A stretch of DNA of 64,000 nucleotides. Origin: Xenorhabdus sp014467285. Lineage in GTDB: Bacteria; Pseudomonadota; Gammaproteobacteria; Enterobacterales; Enterobacteriaceae. The translations under genes were made by a program, and so were the position numbers. Each line of letters begins with the position of its first letter. Positions within the stretch are counted from its first letter, which is position 1. The stretch covers positions 124,001 to 188,000 of the forward strand of contig NZ_NKHR01000003.1 of assembly GCF_014467285.1 (NCBI RefSeq). Direction: 5' to 3'. The notes under the pieces were generated by a model. That model worked only from the letters and a program-made list of their open reading frames with translations, did no database searches and was not told the origin of the DNA. This document shows positions 8,381 through 15,623 of this stretch, one piece after another.

Positions 8381-8476
8381 TAATTGAAGAGTTTGATCAT
8401 GGCTCAGATTGAACGCTGGCGGCAGGCCTAACACATGCAAGTCGGGCGGCAGCGGGGGAAAGCGTGCTTTCCTGCC
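8381..8476 (+). rRNA. 16S rRNA, 5' fragment ending at an assembly gap
   Basis: AATTGAAGAGTTTGATCATGGCTCAG-type start of bacterial 16S rRNA, followed by GAACGCTGGCGGCAGGC and the V1 region. Only about 96 nt are present before the N run at 8477. The remainder of 16S, the spacer tRNA(s), 23S and 5S are not in the window; they must fall in the gap, whose 100-N size is a placeholder, since a full operon needs about 5 kb. Confidence 0.96.
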
Positions 8477-8576
8477 NNNNNNNNNNNNNNNNNNNNNNNN
8501 NNNNNNNNNNNNNNNNNNNNNNNNNNNNNNNNNNNNNNNNNNNNNNNNNNNNNNNNNNNNNNNNNNNNNNNNNNNN
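8477..8576. other. Assembly gap (100 N) replacing most of an rRNA operon
   Basis: Exactly 100 unknown bases between a 16S 5' end and sequence just upstream of tRNA-Asp. The round number indicates a scaffold gap of unknown length. The left side matches the E. coli clpB-rrnG flank and the right side the rrnC tail (aspT-trpT-hdfR), so the two sides may not belong to one operon. Confidence 0.97.
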
Positions 8577-8624
8577 TAACAGCCGGTTGCCGGTACCAAA
8601 GGCAGCGGGAAAAAGAAATTCGGT

Positions 8625-8701
8625 GGTGCGGTAGTTCAGTTGGTTAGAATACCGGCCTGTCACGCCGGGGGTCGCGGGTTCGAGTCCCGTCCGCACCGCC
8701 A
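8625..8701 (+). tRNA. aspT: tRNA-Asp (anticodon GTC)
   Basis: 77 nt including encoded CCA. Acceptor GGTGCGG pairs with CCGCACC; anticodon loop CTGTCAC; T-loop GGTTCGAGTCC. It matches the distal tRNA of E. coli rrnC. The 48 nt between the gap and the tRNA are presumably 5S-tRNA spacer; no 5S 3' end is visible. Confidence 0.97.
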
Positions 8702-8709
8702 CCGTATTT

Positions 8710-8785
8710 AGGGGCGTAGTTCAATTGGTAGAGCACCGGTCTCCAAAACCGGGTGTTGGGAGTTCGAGCCTCTCCGCCCCTGCCA
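8710..8785 (+). tRNA. trpT: tRNA-Trp (anticodon CCA)
   Basis: 76 nt including CCA, nearly identical to E. coli trpT: acceptor AGGGGCG/CGCCCCT, anticodon loop TCTCCAAAA. Follows tRNA-Asp after 8 bp, as in the rrnC distal tRNA pair. Confidence 0.97.
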
Positions 8786-8826
8786 GTTAACAACTAAGTA
8801 ATAATTGATATAGCTTTCAGATTAAT

Positions 8827-8855
8827 AGCCCAGCTAGCTTTAGCTGGGTTTTTTC
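8827..8855 (+). terminator. Terminator of the rRNA/tRNA transcript
   Basis: CCCAGCTA and TAGCTGGG form a stem followed by TTTTTTC, about 40 bp after tRNA-Trp. Confidence 0.85.
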
Positions 8856-8958
8856 TTTATTTATCATTTCTCCGTGTAGTTTCTTATCTATCTTTCTAAT
8901 TTAATTGCAGGCTTTGTTCTCCTGCGCATTTTCCCTATTTTTACTATGAAAACAGCTT

Positions 8959-9795
8959 TCAGGCAGTTATAGGTGCTTTTTCAACAGGAATTTTTAGTAA
9001 CTGTTGGATAAAGGCTTGTTGATCACTATTTTGCAGCCACACAGCGTACAGTGGGCGTTCTATTAACTCATTATCAAGTGAGGCTACGAGTTTTGGGTAT
9101 TTTTCTTGCCAGTGTATTGGGAGGAAGGTTGCAGCATTCACGCTATCCAATAATTCTCTCGCAATATGTGCTGATGTGGTTGTAATGATAGGAGGGTGAT
9201 CATGCTTTAAAATTTGTTGTTCTTGTTGATGGAAATCAGCGCCCCATTCCAACTTAATGTAGTTCTCAACGCCTTTTTCAAGATTACGCTGGGTCGTTAA
9301 TAGAACAAGCTGGATGTTACCAATCAACTGACTTTGGAACTCATCCATTTTTGGCGGTTCCGTGGTAATTAAAAGATCTAATTCACGAGAATGTAATTGT
9401 TTGACCAGTGATTGGCGCGTAGATACCAGAGATTCGATTCTCGTTTCTTGATGGAATTTGTAAAACGTATTTAACCAGGATGTCAGGTAGCCTTCCCATA
9501 AGGAGGCTGTAGCCCCGATGGAAAGTTTTGTATGTTGGGCAACGTAGTTGATTTCTTTCTTTGCTAATTGCCATGTATTCATTAGCGACTCTGCATAGGG
9601 CACAAGGCGCTCTCCGGCCGCAGTTAAGCGGATATTATTGCGATGCCGTGTAAATAAATTGGTACCCAACTGGTTTTCGAGTTGGCGGATCCGAAAGCTA
9701 ACAGCAGATTGTGTTAGATAGAGCGATTCAGCTGCCCGACCAAAGTGACGAGTCTTACTGACTTCCAAAAAGGTTTTCAGTAATTCAGTGTCCAC
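8959..9795 (-). CDS. hdfR: LysR-family regulator HdfR
   Basis: Represses flhDC in E. coli and controls its neighbour maoP. The N-terminal winged helix-turn-helix (residues 1-60, HFGRAAESLYLTQSAVSFRI) is nearly identical to E. coli HdfR; the effector domain follows (RQSLVKQLHSRELDLLITTE). The open frame can start at TTG 9807 or ATG 9801, but GGAG lies directly before that ATG. It sits 6 nt before GTG 9795, which also aligns with the E. coli start (M/VDTELLKTF), so GTG 9795 is chosen, giving 278 residues against 279. It is divergent from maoP across a short region holding the maoS-like site. Confidence 0.93.
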   Translation of the reverse strand: MDTELLKTFLEVSKTRHFGRAAESLYLTQSAVSFRIRQLENQLGTNLFTRHRNNIRLTAAGERLVPYAESLMNTWQLAKKEINYVAQHTKLSIGATASLWEGYLTSWLNTFYKFHQETRIESLVSTRQSLVKQLHSRELDLLITTEPPKMDEFQSQLIGNIQLVLLTTQRNLEKGVENYIKLEWGADFHQQEQQILKHDHPPIITTTSAHIARELLDSVNAATFLPIHWQEKYPKLVASLDNELIERPLYAVWLQNSDQQAFIQQLLKIPVEKAPITA

Positions 9796-9860
9796 ATGCA
9801 TCTCCAATAGTTTTTGTCGTTAAGATTTAAATATTTTGTTTTACAGAATGTCAAGCCTCC

Positions 9861-9877
9861 CTAATACTCCGCGCCAT
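9861..9877. promoter_or_regulatory. maoS: Putative maoS site (Ori macrodomain organisation)
   Basis: CTAATACTCCGCGCCAT lies in the hdfR-maoP intergenic region. It agrees with the 17-bp E. coli maoS site as I remember it, and it is at the same location. In E. coli maoS acts in cis with MaoP to confine Ori-region DNA interactions. Identity rests on memory of the E. coli sequence plus synteny. Confidence 0.7.
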
Positions 9878-9911
9878 AATTGGTATGACATCAGAGTTAG
9901 GAGTGTGTCAG

Positions 9912-10250
9912 ATGGCTGAAAGCTTCATCACGACTAATCGTTTTTTTGATAATAAAAACTATCCACGTGGATTTTCCCGTCATGGTGATTTCACCATCAA
10001 AGAGGCCCAATTGTTAGAACGTCATGGTCATGCGTTCAATGAATTGGATCTTGGTAAACGTGAACCTCAAACAGAAGAAGAAAAACTGTTTGTTGCAGTT
10101 TGTCGAGGTGAACGTGCACCTGCAACGACAGAGGAAAAAGTATGGACTAAATATTTGGCAAAAATTAGCCGTCCAAAACGTTTTCATACTCTTTCCGGCG
10201 GGAAACCGCAGGTAGACTCCACAGAGGACTATACCGATACTGATGATTAA
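9912..10250 (+). CDS. maoP: Macrodomain Ori organisation protein MaoP (YifE)
   Basis: 112 residues, identical in length to E. coli MaoP. Begins MAESFITTNRFFDNKNYPRG and includes HGDFTIKEAQLLERHGHAFN and the tail FHTLSGGKPQVDSTEDYTDT, all strongly conserved. The frame is open from 9885, but ATG 9912 has AGGAG nine bases upstream and fits the family start. MaoP works with maoS to organise the Ori macrodomain; its molecular action is poorly known and no catalytic motif is visible. It co-occurs with Dam/SeqA-type chromosome-organising systems in enterobacteria (established knowledge). Confidence 0.93.
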   Translation: MAESFITTNRFFDNKNYPRGFSRHGDFTIKEAQLLERHGHAFNELDLGKREPQTEEEKLFVAVCRGERAPATTEEKVWTKYLAKISRPKRFHTLSGGKPQVDSTEDYTDTDD

Positions 10251-10277
10251 TACCAGCATTGATATTAATCATCTATT

Positions 10278-10300
10278 AAGAGGGGCAAATCGCCCCTCTT
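10278..10300. terminator. Bidirectional terminator between maoP and comM
   Basis: AAGAGGGGC-AAATC-GCCCCTCTT is a perfect hairpin in the 55-bp gap between convergent genes; flanking T/A tracts are short. Confidence 0.75.
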
Positions 10301-10305
10301 CTAAT

Positions 10306-11832
10306 TTACCCAGTCTGTTTTTGTAGTTGAATAAGTAACCTATCCATACATCGGTAGCTGAGTGCCTCCATAATATCGGGTTTTTCTATTTCTTTTTGTT
10401 CTTTTAAGTCTGCAATTGTACGGGAAACTTTGAGTATTCTGTGCCAAGCACGTATAGATAATCCCAATTTCAATAAAGTATTTTCCAGAAAAATGGCATC
10501 TTCAATTTTAATTTTGCAGATCTTTTCAGTTTGTTTGCTATTGAGATGAGCATTGATATACCCACATCGCTCTATTTGTATGTTTCTGGCGGCTTGTACC
10601 CGTTTTTTAACTTTATGGCTACTTTCTCCATGTTTTACTAATGATTGACTGAGAATTCCGGGAGGAAGCAAAGGGACTTCAATCGAAAGATCAAAACGAT
10701 CTAAAAAAGGGCCTGAGAGTTTGGAAAGGTAACGTAATACCTGTTGCGGGCTACTTCTGTTATGTAATCCCTGATGGTAGCCAGTTGGGCTTGGGTTCAT
10801 GGCTGCAATCAGTTGAACTTGGGCGGGGAAACAGACTTTTGCTCTTGCTCGGGATATTATTATTTCACCGGACTCTAAAGGCTCACGGAGTGCATCAAGA
10901 ACGCTTCGATTAAATTCAGGTAATTCGTCCAGAAATAACACCCCATTATGAGCAAGAGAAATTTCTCCGGGTTTAGGTATTGAACCGCCTCCAACGAGAG
11001 CGGCCATTGATGAACTGTGATGAGGCGCTCTAAATGGCCGTGTATGCCATTTTTGAGGGTTAACCGGATTACCAGCTAAGCTTTTGATTGCTGCGACGTC
11101 TAGCGCTTCCTGATGCGTTAATGGAGGCAGCAAACTACATAACCGGCTCGCAAGCATAGTTTTACCTGTTCCAGGGGGGCCAAGTAGCAGAAGATTGTGA
11201 CCGCCGGCGGCAGTAATTTCCAGCGCTCGTTTTGCCTGCTCCTGTCCGATAATATCCTGCATATCTAAGATAGATGATTCAGTTTGTATTTCTATGGGAG
11301 AAGGGGAGGATAAAGAAGTTTTTTCTCCCTTCAGGAAATGGCAGACTTGAAGTAAATGGTTTGCCATTAATGTTTCGTTCTGGGACAAGATTGCCAGTTC
11401 AGCTTGGTTCTCTGAGGAGAGAATAAGTTGCCTTCCTGCCTTTTTTGCACTCAATGCTGCTGGGATAGCTCCCGTGACTCGTCGTATTTCACCAGAAAGC
11501 GCTAATTCTCCTAAAAATTCATAATGGTGTAGCTTTTCTGTTGTGATTTGCTCTGATGCTGCCAAGATTGCTATAGCGATAGGTAAATCATATCTTCCTC
11601 CTTCTTTGGGGAGATCTGCTGGTGCTAAATTGACAGTTATCCTTTTAGGGGGATAAATAAAACCGCTATTGATCAGAGCGCTCCTGACACGATCTCTGGC
11701 TTCCTTAACAGTCGTTTCAGGTAAGCCGACGAGTGTTAAACCGGGTAAGCCATTACTGATATGTGCTTCTATTGTGACGATTGGGGAATCAATACCAATT
11801 GTTGCCCGTGTGTGAATGACAGCGAGTGTCAT
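10306..11832 (-). CDS. comM: YifB/ComM-type AAA+ ATPase (Mg-chelatase-like)
   Basis: 508 residues, typical of the YifB/ComM family. The N-terminal Lon-protease-like fold (ATIGIDSPIVTIEAHISNGL) precedes an AAA+ module with Walker A GPPGTGKTM and Walker B GVLFLDELPEF; the C-terminal Mg-chelatase-type domain carries RAWHRILKVSRTIADL. The homologous ComM of naturally competent bacteria is a hexameric helicase that promotes branch migration during transformation; its role in enterobacteria is unclear. ATG 11832 has GGAGAG eight bases upstream. Transcribed away from the ilv operon, as in E. coli. Confidence 0.95.
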   Translation of the reverse strand: MTLAVIHTRATIGIDSPIVTIEAHISNGLPGLTLVGLPETTVKEARDRVRSALINSGFIYPPKRITVNLAPADLPKEGGRYDLPIAIAILAASEQITTEKLHHYEFLGELALSGEIRRVTGAIPAALSAKKAGRQLILSSENQAELAILSQNETLMANHLLQVCHFLKGEKTSLSSPSPIEIQTESSILDMQDIIGQEQAKRALEITAAGGHNLLLLGPPGTGKTMLASRLCSLLPPLTHQEALDVAAIKSLAGNPVNPQKWHTRPFRAPHHSSSMAALVGGGSIPKPGEISLAHNGVLFLDELPEFNRSVLDALREPLESGEIIISRARAKVCFPAQVQLIAAMNPSPTGYHQGLHNRSSPQQVLRYLSKLSGPFLDRFDLSIEVPLLPPGILSQSLVKHGESSHKVKKRVQAARNIQIERCGYINAHLNSKQTEKICKIKIEDAIFLENTLLKLGLSIRAWHRILKVSRTIADLKEQKEIEKPDIMEALSYRCMDRLLIQLQKQTG

Positions 11833-12433
11833 GGTGCTCTCCTTAGCAAGAAAGCAGTTATCATGAATCGATAAAAAATAATAAAAAGTCGTCTTTGCCT
11901 ATTTTGCGAAAAGGCTCGTAAATATATTTATCATTTCGACTGTTGTGGGATTATTTTTTATTTAGAGATAGATAATAACTTAATGTTATTTATGAATAAT
12001 GTAACAACCAGAAGTCTTCCCACTAACACCTTCTAAAGGCACACAGATGTCATAGTTTTCAAACTGCTTTACTTATTTTATTAATGATTTTTTCTAATGT
12101 TTCTTTGGGGCGTATTTTGTTAATGGTAATAACTATTAACCAACTATACTAATTTGGGTTATGTTGTTATGTCGTATTATTTGTAGCGAGATGATTAACT
12201 TTCTTTTTATTATTTGGTTTATTAAATATTTTACAAAACAAACAGATAGTGATTCTTTACGAGTGAAAAAGTAATAAATTTCAGTGAATTTATCTGTTTA
12301 TATATCTATCTGAATGAAAAATATAAATAAAATAATTTTGTTATGAAAAAATAAAAATAATCATTGTCAATGATCACAGAAAGTGGTAACTCTTAAATAT
12401 ACGTCAAGCATACGAGTTAAAACGAACAAAATT
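11833..12433. other. AT-rich intergenic region upstream of ilvL
   Basis: About 600 bp between divergent comM and ilvL, very AT-rich, with no convincing reading frame. The only parts I can assign are the ilv promoter candidate near its right end and presumably a comM promoter at its left. A short dyad ATCATTGTCAATGAT lies at about 12361 and overlaps the ilv -35 candidate. Confidence 0.6.
12364..12391 (+). promoter_or_regulatory. Candidate promoter of the ilvLGMEDA operon
   Basis: TTGTCA (12364-12369), 16 bp, GTAACT (12386-12391). The stretch TGGTAACTCTT also occurs at the E. coli ilv promoter as I recall it, 40-50 bp upstream of the ilvL start. The -10 is weak, so exact boundaries are uncertain. 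Confidence 0.5.
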
Positions 12434-12529
12434 ATGAACACATTTGTCCTAGTGATTAGCCTAATTATTGTGAGCGTGGTGGTGATTATTCCACCGTGCG
12501 GGGCTGCACTTGGACGAATGAAGGCTTAG
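12434..12529 (+). CDS. ilvL: ilv operon leader peptide IlvL
   Basis: A 31-codon frame beginning MNTFVLVISLIIVSVVVIIP and ending GAALGRMKA. The run is packed with Ile, Val and Leu codons, the three amino acids whose tRNAs are sensed by E. coli ilvL (32 residues, same core and C-terminus). Followed 28 bp later by a strong intrinsic terminator. Shortage of charged Ile, Val or Leu tRNA would stall ribosomes in the run and allow read-through into ilvG. Confidence 0.96.
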   Translation: MNTFVLVISLIIVSVVVIIPPCGAALGRMKA

Positions 12530-12557
12530 ACAGAAAAATAGCCGGATTCAAAAAAGA

Positions 12558-12589
12558 CCCCCGCACCGAAAGGCGCGGGGGTTTTTTTT
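12558..12589 (+). terminator. ilvGMEDA attenuator terminator
   Basis: CCCCCGC and GCGGGGG close a stem around ACCGAAAG, followed by eight T. It lies between ilvL and ilvG exactly as expected for attenuation. Confidence 0.93.
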
Positions 12590-12673
12590 GGCACGGTTTT
12601 TAGCACCTGACAACGAGCATAACACAACATCACAATGGCCAATTGCAAGGTAAACATAACAGGGGAGGCGGCA

Positions 12674-14329
12674 ATGAACGGGGCACAATCGGTTATAGAA
12701 GCATTACGAACGCAGGGAATTGAAAAAGTTTTTGGTTATCCCGGCGGGGCTATTATGCCGGTTTATGATGCGCTGTATGACGGAGGAATTGAGCACGTGT
12801 TATGCCGTCATGAACAAGGTGCTGTCATGGCAGCAATCGGCTATGCCAGAGCAAGTGGTAAGCCAGGAGTCTGTATCGCAACATCAGGGCCGGGTGCAAC
12901 AAATTTAATCACGGGGTTAGCTGATGCCTTGTTGGATTCTGTTCCTGTTGTGGCGATTACTGGTCAGGTGAGTTCGGAATTTATAGGGACGGATGCCTTT
13001 CAGGAAATCGATATGTTGGGAATGTCCCTGTCCTGCACAAAACACAGTTTTCTTGTAGATTCACTGGAAAAATTACCCCAAATCATGGCTGATGCTTTTA
13101 CGATTGCCATGAGTGGACGTCCCGGCCCTGTTTTAGTTGATTTACCGAAAGATATCCAGTTGGCTCAAGGTGATTTTACTCCGTATCTGGTATCAGATTT
13201 ATCAGACTCGCCAACATTTCCATTCCCTGAGCAAGAGCTGGATCAGGCTCGTCAACTGTTGGCGTTATCGTGCAAACCCGTCTTGTACGTAGGCGGCGGC
13301 GTTGGAATGTCTGGTGCCGTTCCTGAATTTCGCAGTTTTGTTGCAGAAACCGGAATACCTGTTGTTTCCACCTTGAAAGGTTTGGGGGCTGCGGATCCTG
13401 AGCATGAGTGTTATTTGGGCATGTTAGGGATGCACGGAACCAAAGCGGCTAATTTTGCTGTTCAATCCTGTGATTTATTAATTGCCGTTGGTGCTCGTTT
13501 CGATGATCGCGTAACTGGAAAGCTGAATACCTTTGCTCCTCATGCCAAAGTGATCCACTTAGATATTGATCCTGCTGAGTTCAATAAATTACGTCAAACC
13601 CATGTTTCATTATTGGGTGATTTAAAAACATTGTTACCTCAGTTACAGCAATCTGTATCAATTCAGGACTGGCAGCAAGAAATCAAGCAATTAAAAAATG
13701 ATCATGCGTGGCGTTATGACTATCAGGGGAAAAGCATTTATGCCCCGCTGTTGTTGAAACAGATTTCGGATCGTGCATCGCCTAATACTGTGGTTACAAC
13801 TGATGTTGGACAACATCAAATGTGGACTGCCCAGCACATGACATTTAGCCAGCCAGAGAATTTCATCACATCAAGTGGTTTGGGCACGATGGGGTTTGGC
13901 ATTCCAGCGGCAATTGGTGCTCAGATGGCACGTCCTGAAGATACGGTTATCTGTATATCTGGTGACGGCTCTTTCATGATGAATGTTCAGGAGTTGGGAA
14001 CAATCAAACGTAAACAATTGCCGGTTAAAATGATCTTATTGGATAACCAACGACTAGGGATGGTTCGCCAGTGGCAAGAGCTGTTTTTTGAAAAACGTTA
14101 CAGCGAAACTATCTTAACTGATAACCCGGATTTTCTTACGTTGGCACAAGCCTTTGATATTCCGGGGCAAAGAATCACCGATACAGCGCAAGTAAGTGAA
14201 GCTTTGGATGCTTTGTTCAACAGTGATGGCGCTTATTTATTACACGTATCTATTGATGAATTAGAGAACGTCTGGCCATTGGTTCCACCAGGCGCAAGCA
14301 ACGATACCATGTTGGAGAAGTCATTATGA
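12674..14329 (+). CDS. ilvG: Acetolactate synthase II large subunit IlvG
   Basis: 551 residues, complete. Thiamine-diphosphate enzyme that condenses pyruvate with pyruvate or 2-ketobutyrate in valine/leucine and isoleucine synthesis. N-terminal segment VFGYPGGAIMPVYDAL with HEQGA (catalytic Glu), central FAD-type domain, and the ThDP-binding motif GDGSFMMNVQELGT in the C-terminal domain. ATG 12674 has AGGGGAGG upstream and matches the E. coli start; the frame is open from 12635. The reading frame is uninterrupted, in contrast to the frameshifted ilvG of E. coli K-12. Overlaps ilvM by 4 bp. Confidence 0.97.
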   Translation: MNGAQSVIEALRTQGIEKVFGYPGGAIMPVYDALYDGGIEHVLCRHEQGAVMAAIGYARASGKPGVCIATSGPGATNLITGLADALLDSVPVVAITGQVSSEFIGTDAFQEIDMLGMSLSCTKHSFLVDSLEKLPQIMADAFTIAMSGRPGPVLVDLPKDIQLAQGDFTPYLVSDLSDSPTFPFPEQELDQARQLLALSCKPVLYVGGGVGMSGAVPEFRSFVAETGIPVVSTLKGLGAADPEHECYLGMLGMHGTKAANFAVQSCDLLIAVGARFDDRVTGKLNTFAPHAKVIHLDIDPAEFNKLRQTHVSLLGDLKTLLPQLQQSVSIQDWQQEIKQLKNDHAWRYDYQGKSIYAPLLLKQISDRASPNTVVTTDVGQHQMWTAQHMTFSQPENFITSSGLGTMGFGIPAAIGAQMARPEDTVICISGDGSFMMNVQELGTIKRKQLPVKMILLDNQRLGMVRQWQELFFEKRYSETILTDNPDFLTLAQAFDIPGQRITDTAQVSEALDALFNSDGAYLLHVSIDELENVWPLVPPGASNDTMLEKSL

Positions 14330-14583
14330 TGCAGCATCAACTTGCTATTCAGGCAAAATTTTGTCCTGAGATTTTGGAACGAATTCTGAGAGTTACCCGT
14401 CATCGTGGATTTCAGATACGCGCATTGAATATGGATCATACAATAGATAGTGATAATGTAAGCATTGAACTCACAGTAGCCAGTCAGCGTCCCGTTAATT
14501 TACTTTTTTCTCAATTGATGAAATTAGTGGATGTTGCTGGTGTTGAGATCCAACATAAAAAATCACAATTAATAAGCGCATAG
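14326..14583 (+). CDS. ilvM: Acetolactate synthase II small (regulatory) subunit IlvM
   Basis: 85 residues, an ACT-domain subunit (ILERILRVTRHRGFQIRALN). It stabilises and activates IlvG; AHAS II is the valine-resistant isozyme in enterobacteria. ATG overlaps the ilvG stop (ATGA), indicating translational coupling and balanced subunit synthesis. Confidence 0.95.
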   Translation: MMQHQLAIQAKFCPEILERILRVTRHRGFQIRALNMDHTIDSDNVSIELTVASQRPVNLLFSQLMKLVDVAGVEIQHKKSQLISA

Positions 14584-14607
14584 TGCGCAATCGAAGGAAG
14601 ATTTAGA

Positions 14608-15534
14608 ATGACAAAGCAAGCTGATTATATTTGGTTCAATGGTGAAATGGTGCCTTGGGCTGATGCTAAAGTTCACGTTATGTCCCATGCCCTGCATTAT
14701 GGCACTTCAGTATTTGAAGGTATCCGTTGCTATGATTCTCACAAAGGTCCTGTTGTATTTCGTCATCGTGAACATATGCAACGCTTACGTGATTCAGCCA
14801 AGATTTACCGTTTTCCAGTGAGCCAGAGTGTTGATGAGTTAATGGAAGCTTGCCGCGAAACACTCCGCAAAAATAAATTGGTTAGTGCTTACATTCGTCC
14901 ATTAGTATTTGTTGGTGATGTTGGAATGGGGGTGAATCCTCCTGCTGGCTATAAAACAGATGTCATTATTGCGGCTTTTCCGTGGGGCGCTTATCTCGGA
15001 GAAGAAGCGTTGGAGCAAGGCATTGATGCGATGGTTTCGTCATGGAATCGCGTAGCAGCAAATACTATCCCGACAGGAGCGAAAGCAGGAGGTAATTATC
15101 TCTCGTCTCTGCTGGTGGGAAGTGAAGCAAGGCGTCATGGTTATCAGGAAGGGATTGCTTTGGATGTTAATGGTTATATTTCAGAAGGGGCAGGTGAAAA
15201 CCTATTTGAAGTGAAAGATGGAATTCTGTTCACGCCGCCATTTACTTCCGCTGCCCTGCCGGGGATCACTCGTGATGCGATTATCAAGTTGGCGCAGGAT
15301 CTTGGCCTGGAAGTCCGCGAACAGACACTTTCTCGTGAATCACTCTATTTGGCGGATGAAGTATTCATGACAGGAACTGCGGCGGAAATCACGCCAGTTC
15401 GTAGTGTAGATGACATTCAGGTTGGTATTGGCAAGTGTGGCCCTATCACCAAAAAAATCCAAAATGCGTTTTTTGGCCTGTTTAATGGTACGACAGAAGA
15501 TAAATGGGGTTGGCTGGATCCCGTTAATCCTTAA
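14608..15534 (+). CDS. ilvE: Branched-chain amino acid aminotransferase IlvE
   Basis: 308 residues, fold-type IV PLP aminotransferase that performs the last step to valine, leucine and isoleucine. MSHALHYGTSVFEGIRCYD near the N-terminus and GAKAGGNYLSSLLVGSEA with the PLP-binding lysine region are characteristic; the terminal EDKWGWLDPVN matches E. coli. Follows ilvM after 24 bp with GAAGGAAG as ribosome binding site. Third gene of the ilv operon. Confidence 0.97.
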   Translation: MTKQADYIWFNGEMVPWADAKVHVMSHALHYGTSVFEGIRCYDSHKGPVVFRHREHMQRLRDSAKIYRFPVSQSVDELMEACRETLRKNKLVSAYIRPLVFVGDVGMGVNPPAGYKTDVIIAAFPWGAYLGEEALEQGIDAMVSSWNRVAANTIPTGAKAGGNYLSSLLVGSEARRHGYQEGIALDVNGYISEGAGENLFEVKDGILFTPPFTSAALPGITRDAIIKLAQDLGLEVREQTLSRESLYLADEVFMTGTAAEITPVRSVDDIQVGIGKCGPITKKIQNAFFGLFNGTTEDKWGWLDPVNP

Positions 15535-15551
15535 TAAAAAATATAACCCCC

Positions 15552-15578
15552 AACAGGCGGTCGTTCCCCGCCTGTTTT
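15552..15578 (+). terminator. Intercistronic hairpin between ilvE and ilvD
   Basis: AACAGGCGG-TCGTTCC-CCGCCTGTT followed by TTAATTG. A strong stem in the 89-bp ilvE-ilvD spacer, with a short T tract. It may act as a partial terminator or as an mRNA 3'-end stabiliser that separates ilvGME from ilvDA levels; which one is not decidable here. Confidence 0.55.
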
Positions 15579-15623
15579 AATTGTTGAAGTTAATTAGATA
15601 AGACAGATTTGGGAGTGAAGACA

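Noticed and set aside
8397..8702. Minus-strand frame with MAVRTGLEPATPGVTGRYSN
   Set aside because: Antisense of tRNA-Asp and reading through the run of N; an artefact.
12350..12385. Fur-box-like dyad around ATCATTGTCAATGAT upstream of ilvL
   Set aside because: Matches only part of the Fur consensus and overlaps a -35 candidate; ilv regulation gives no reason to expect Fur.
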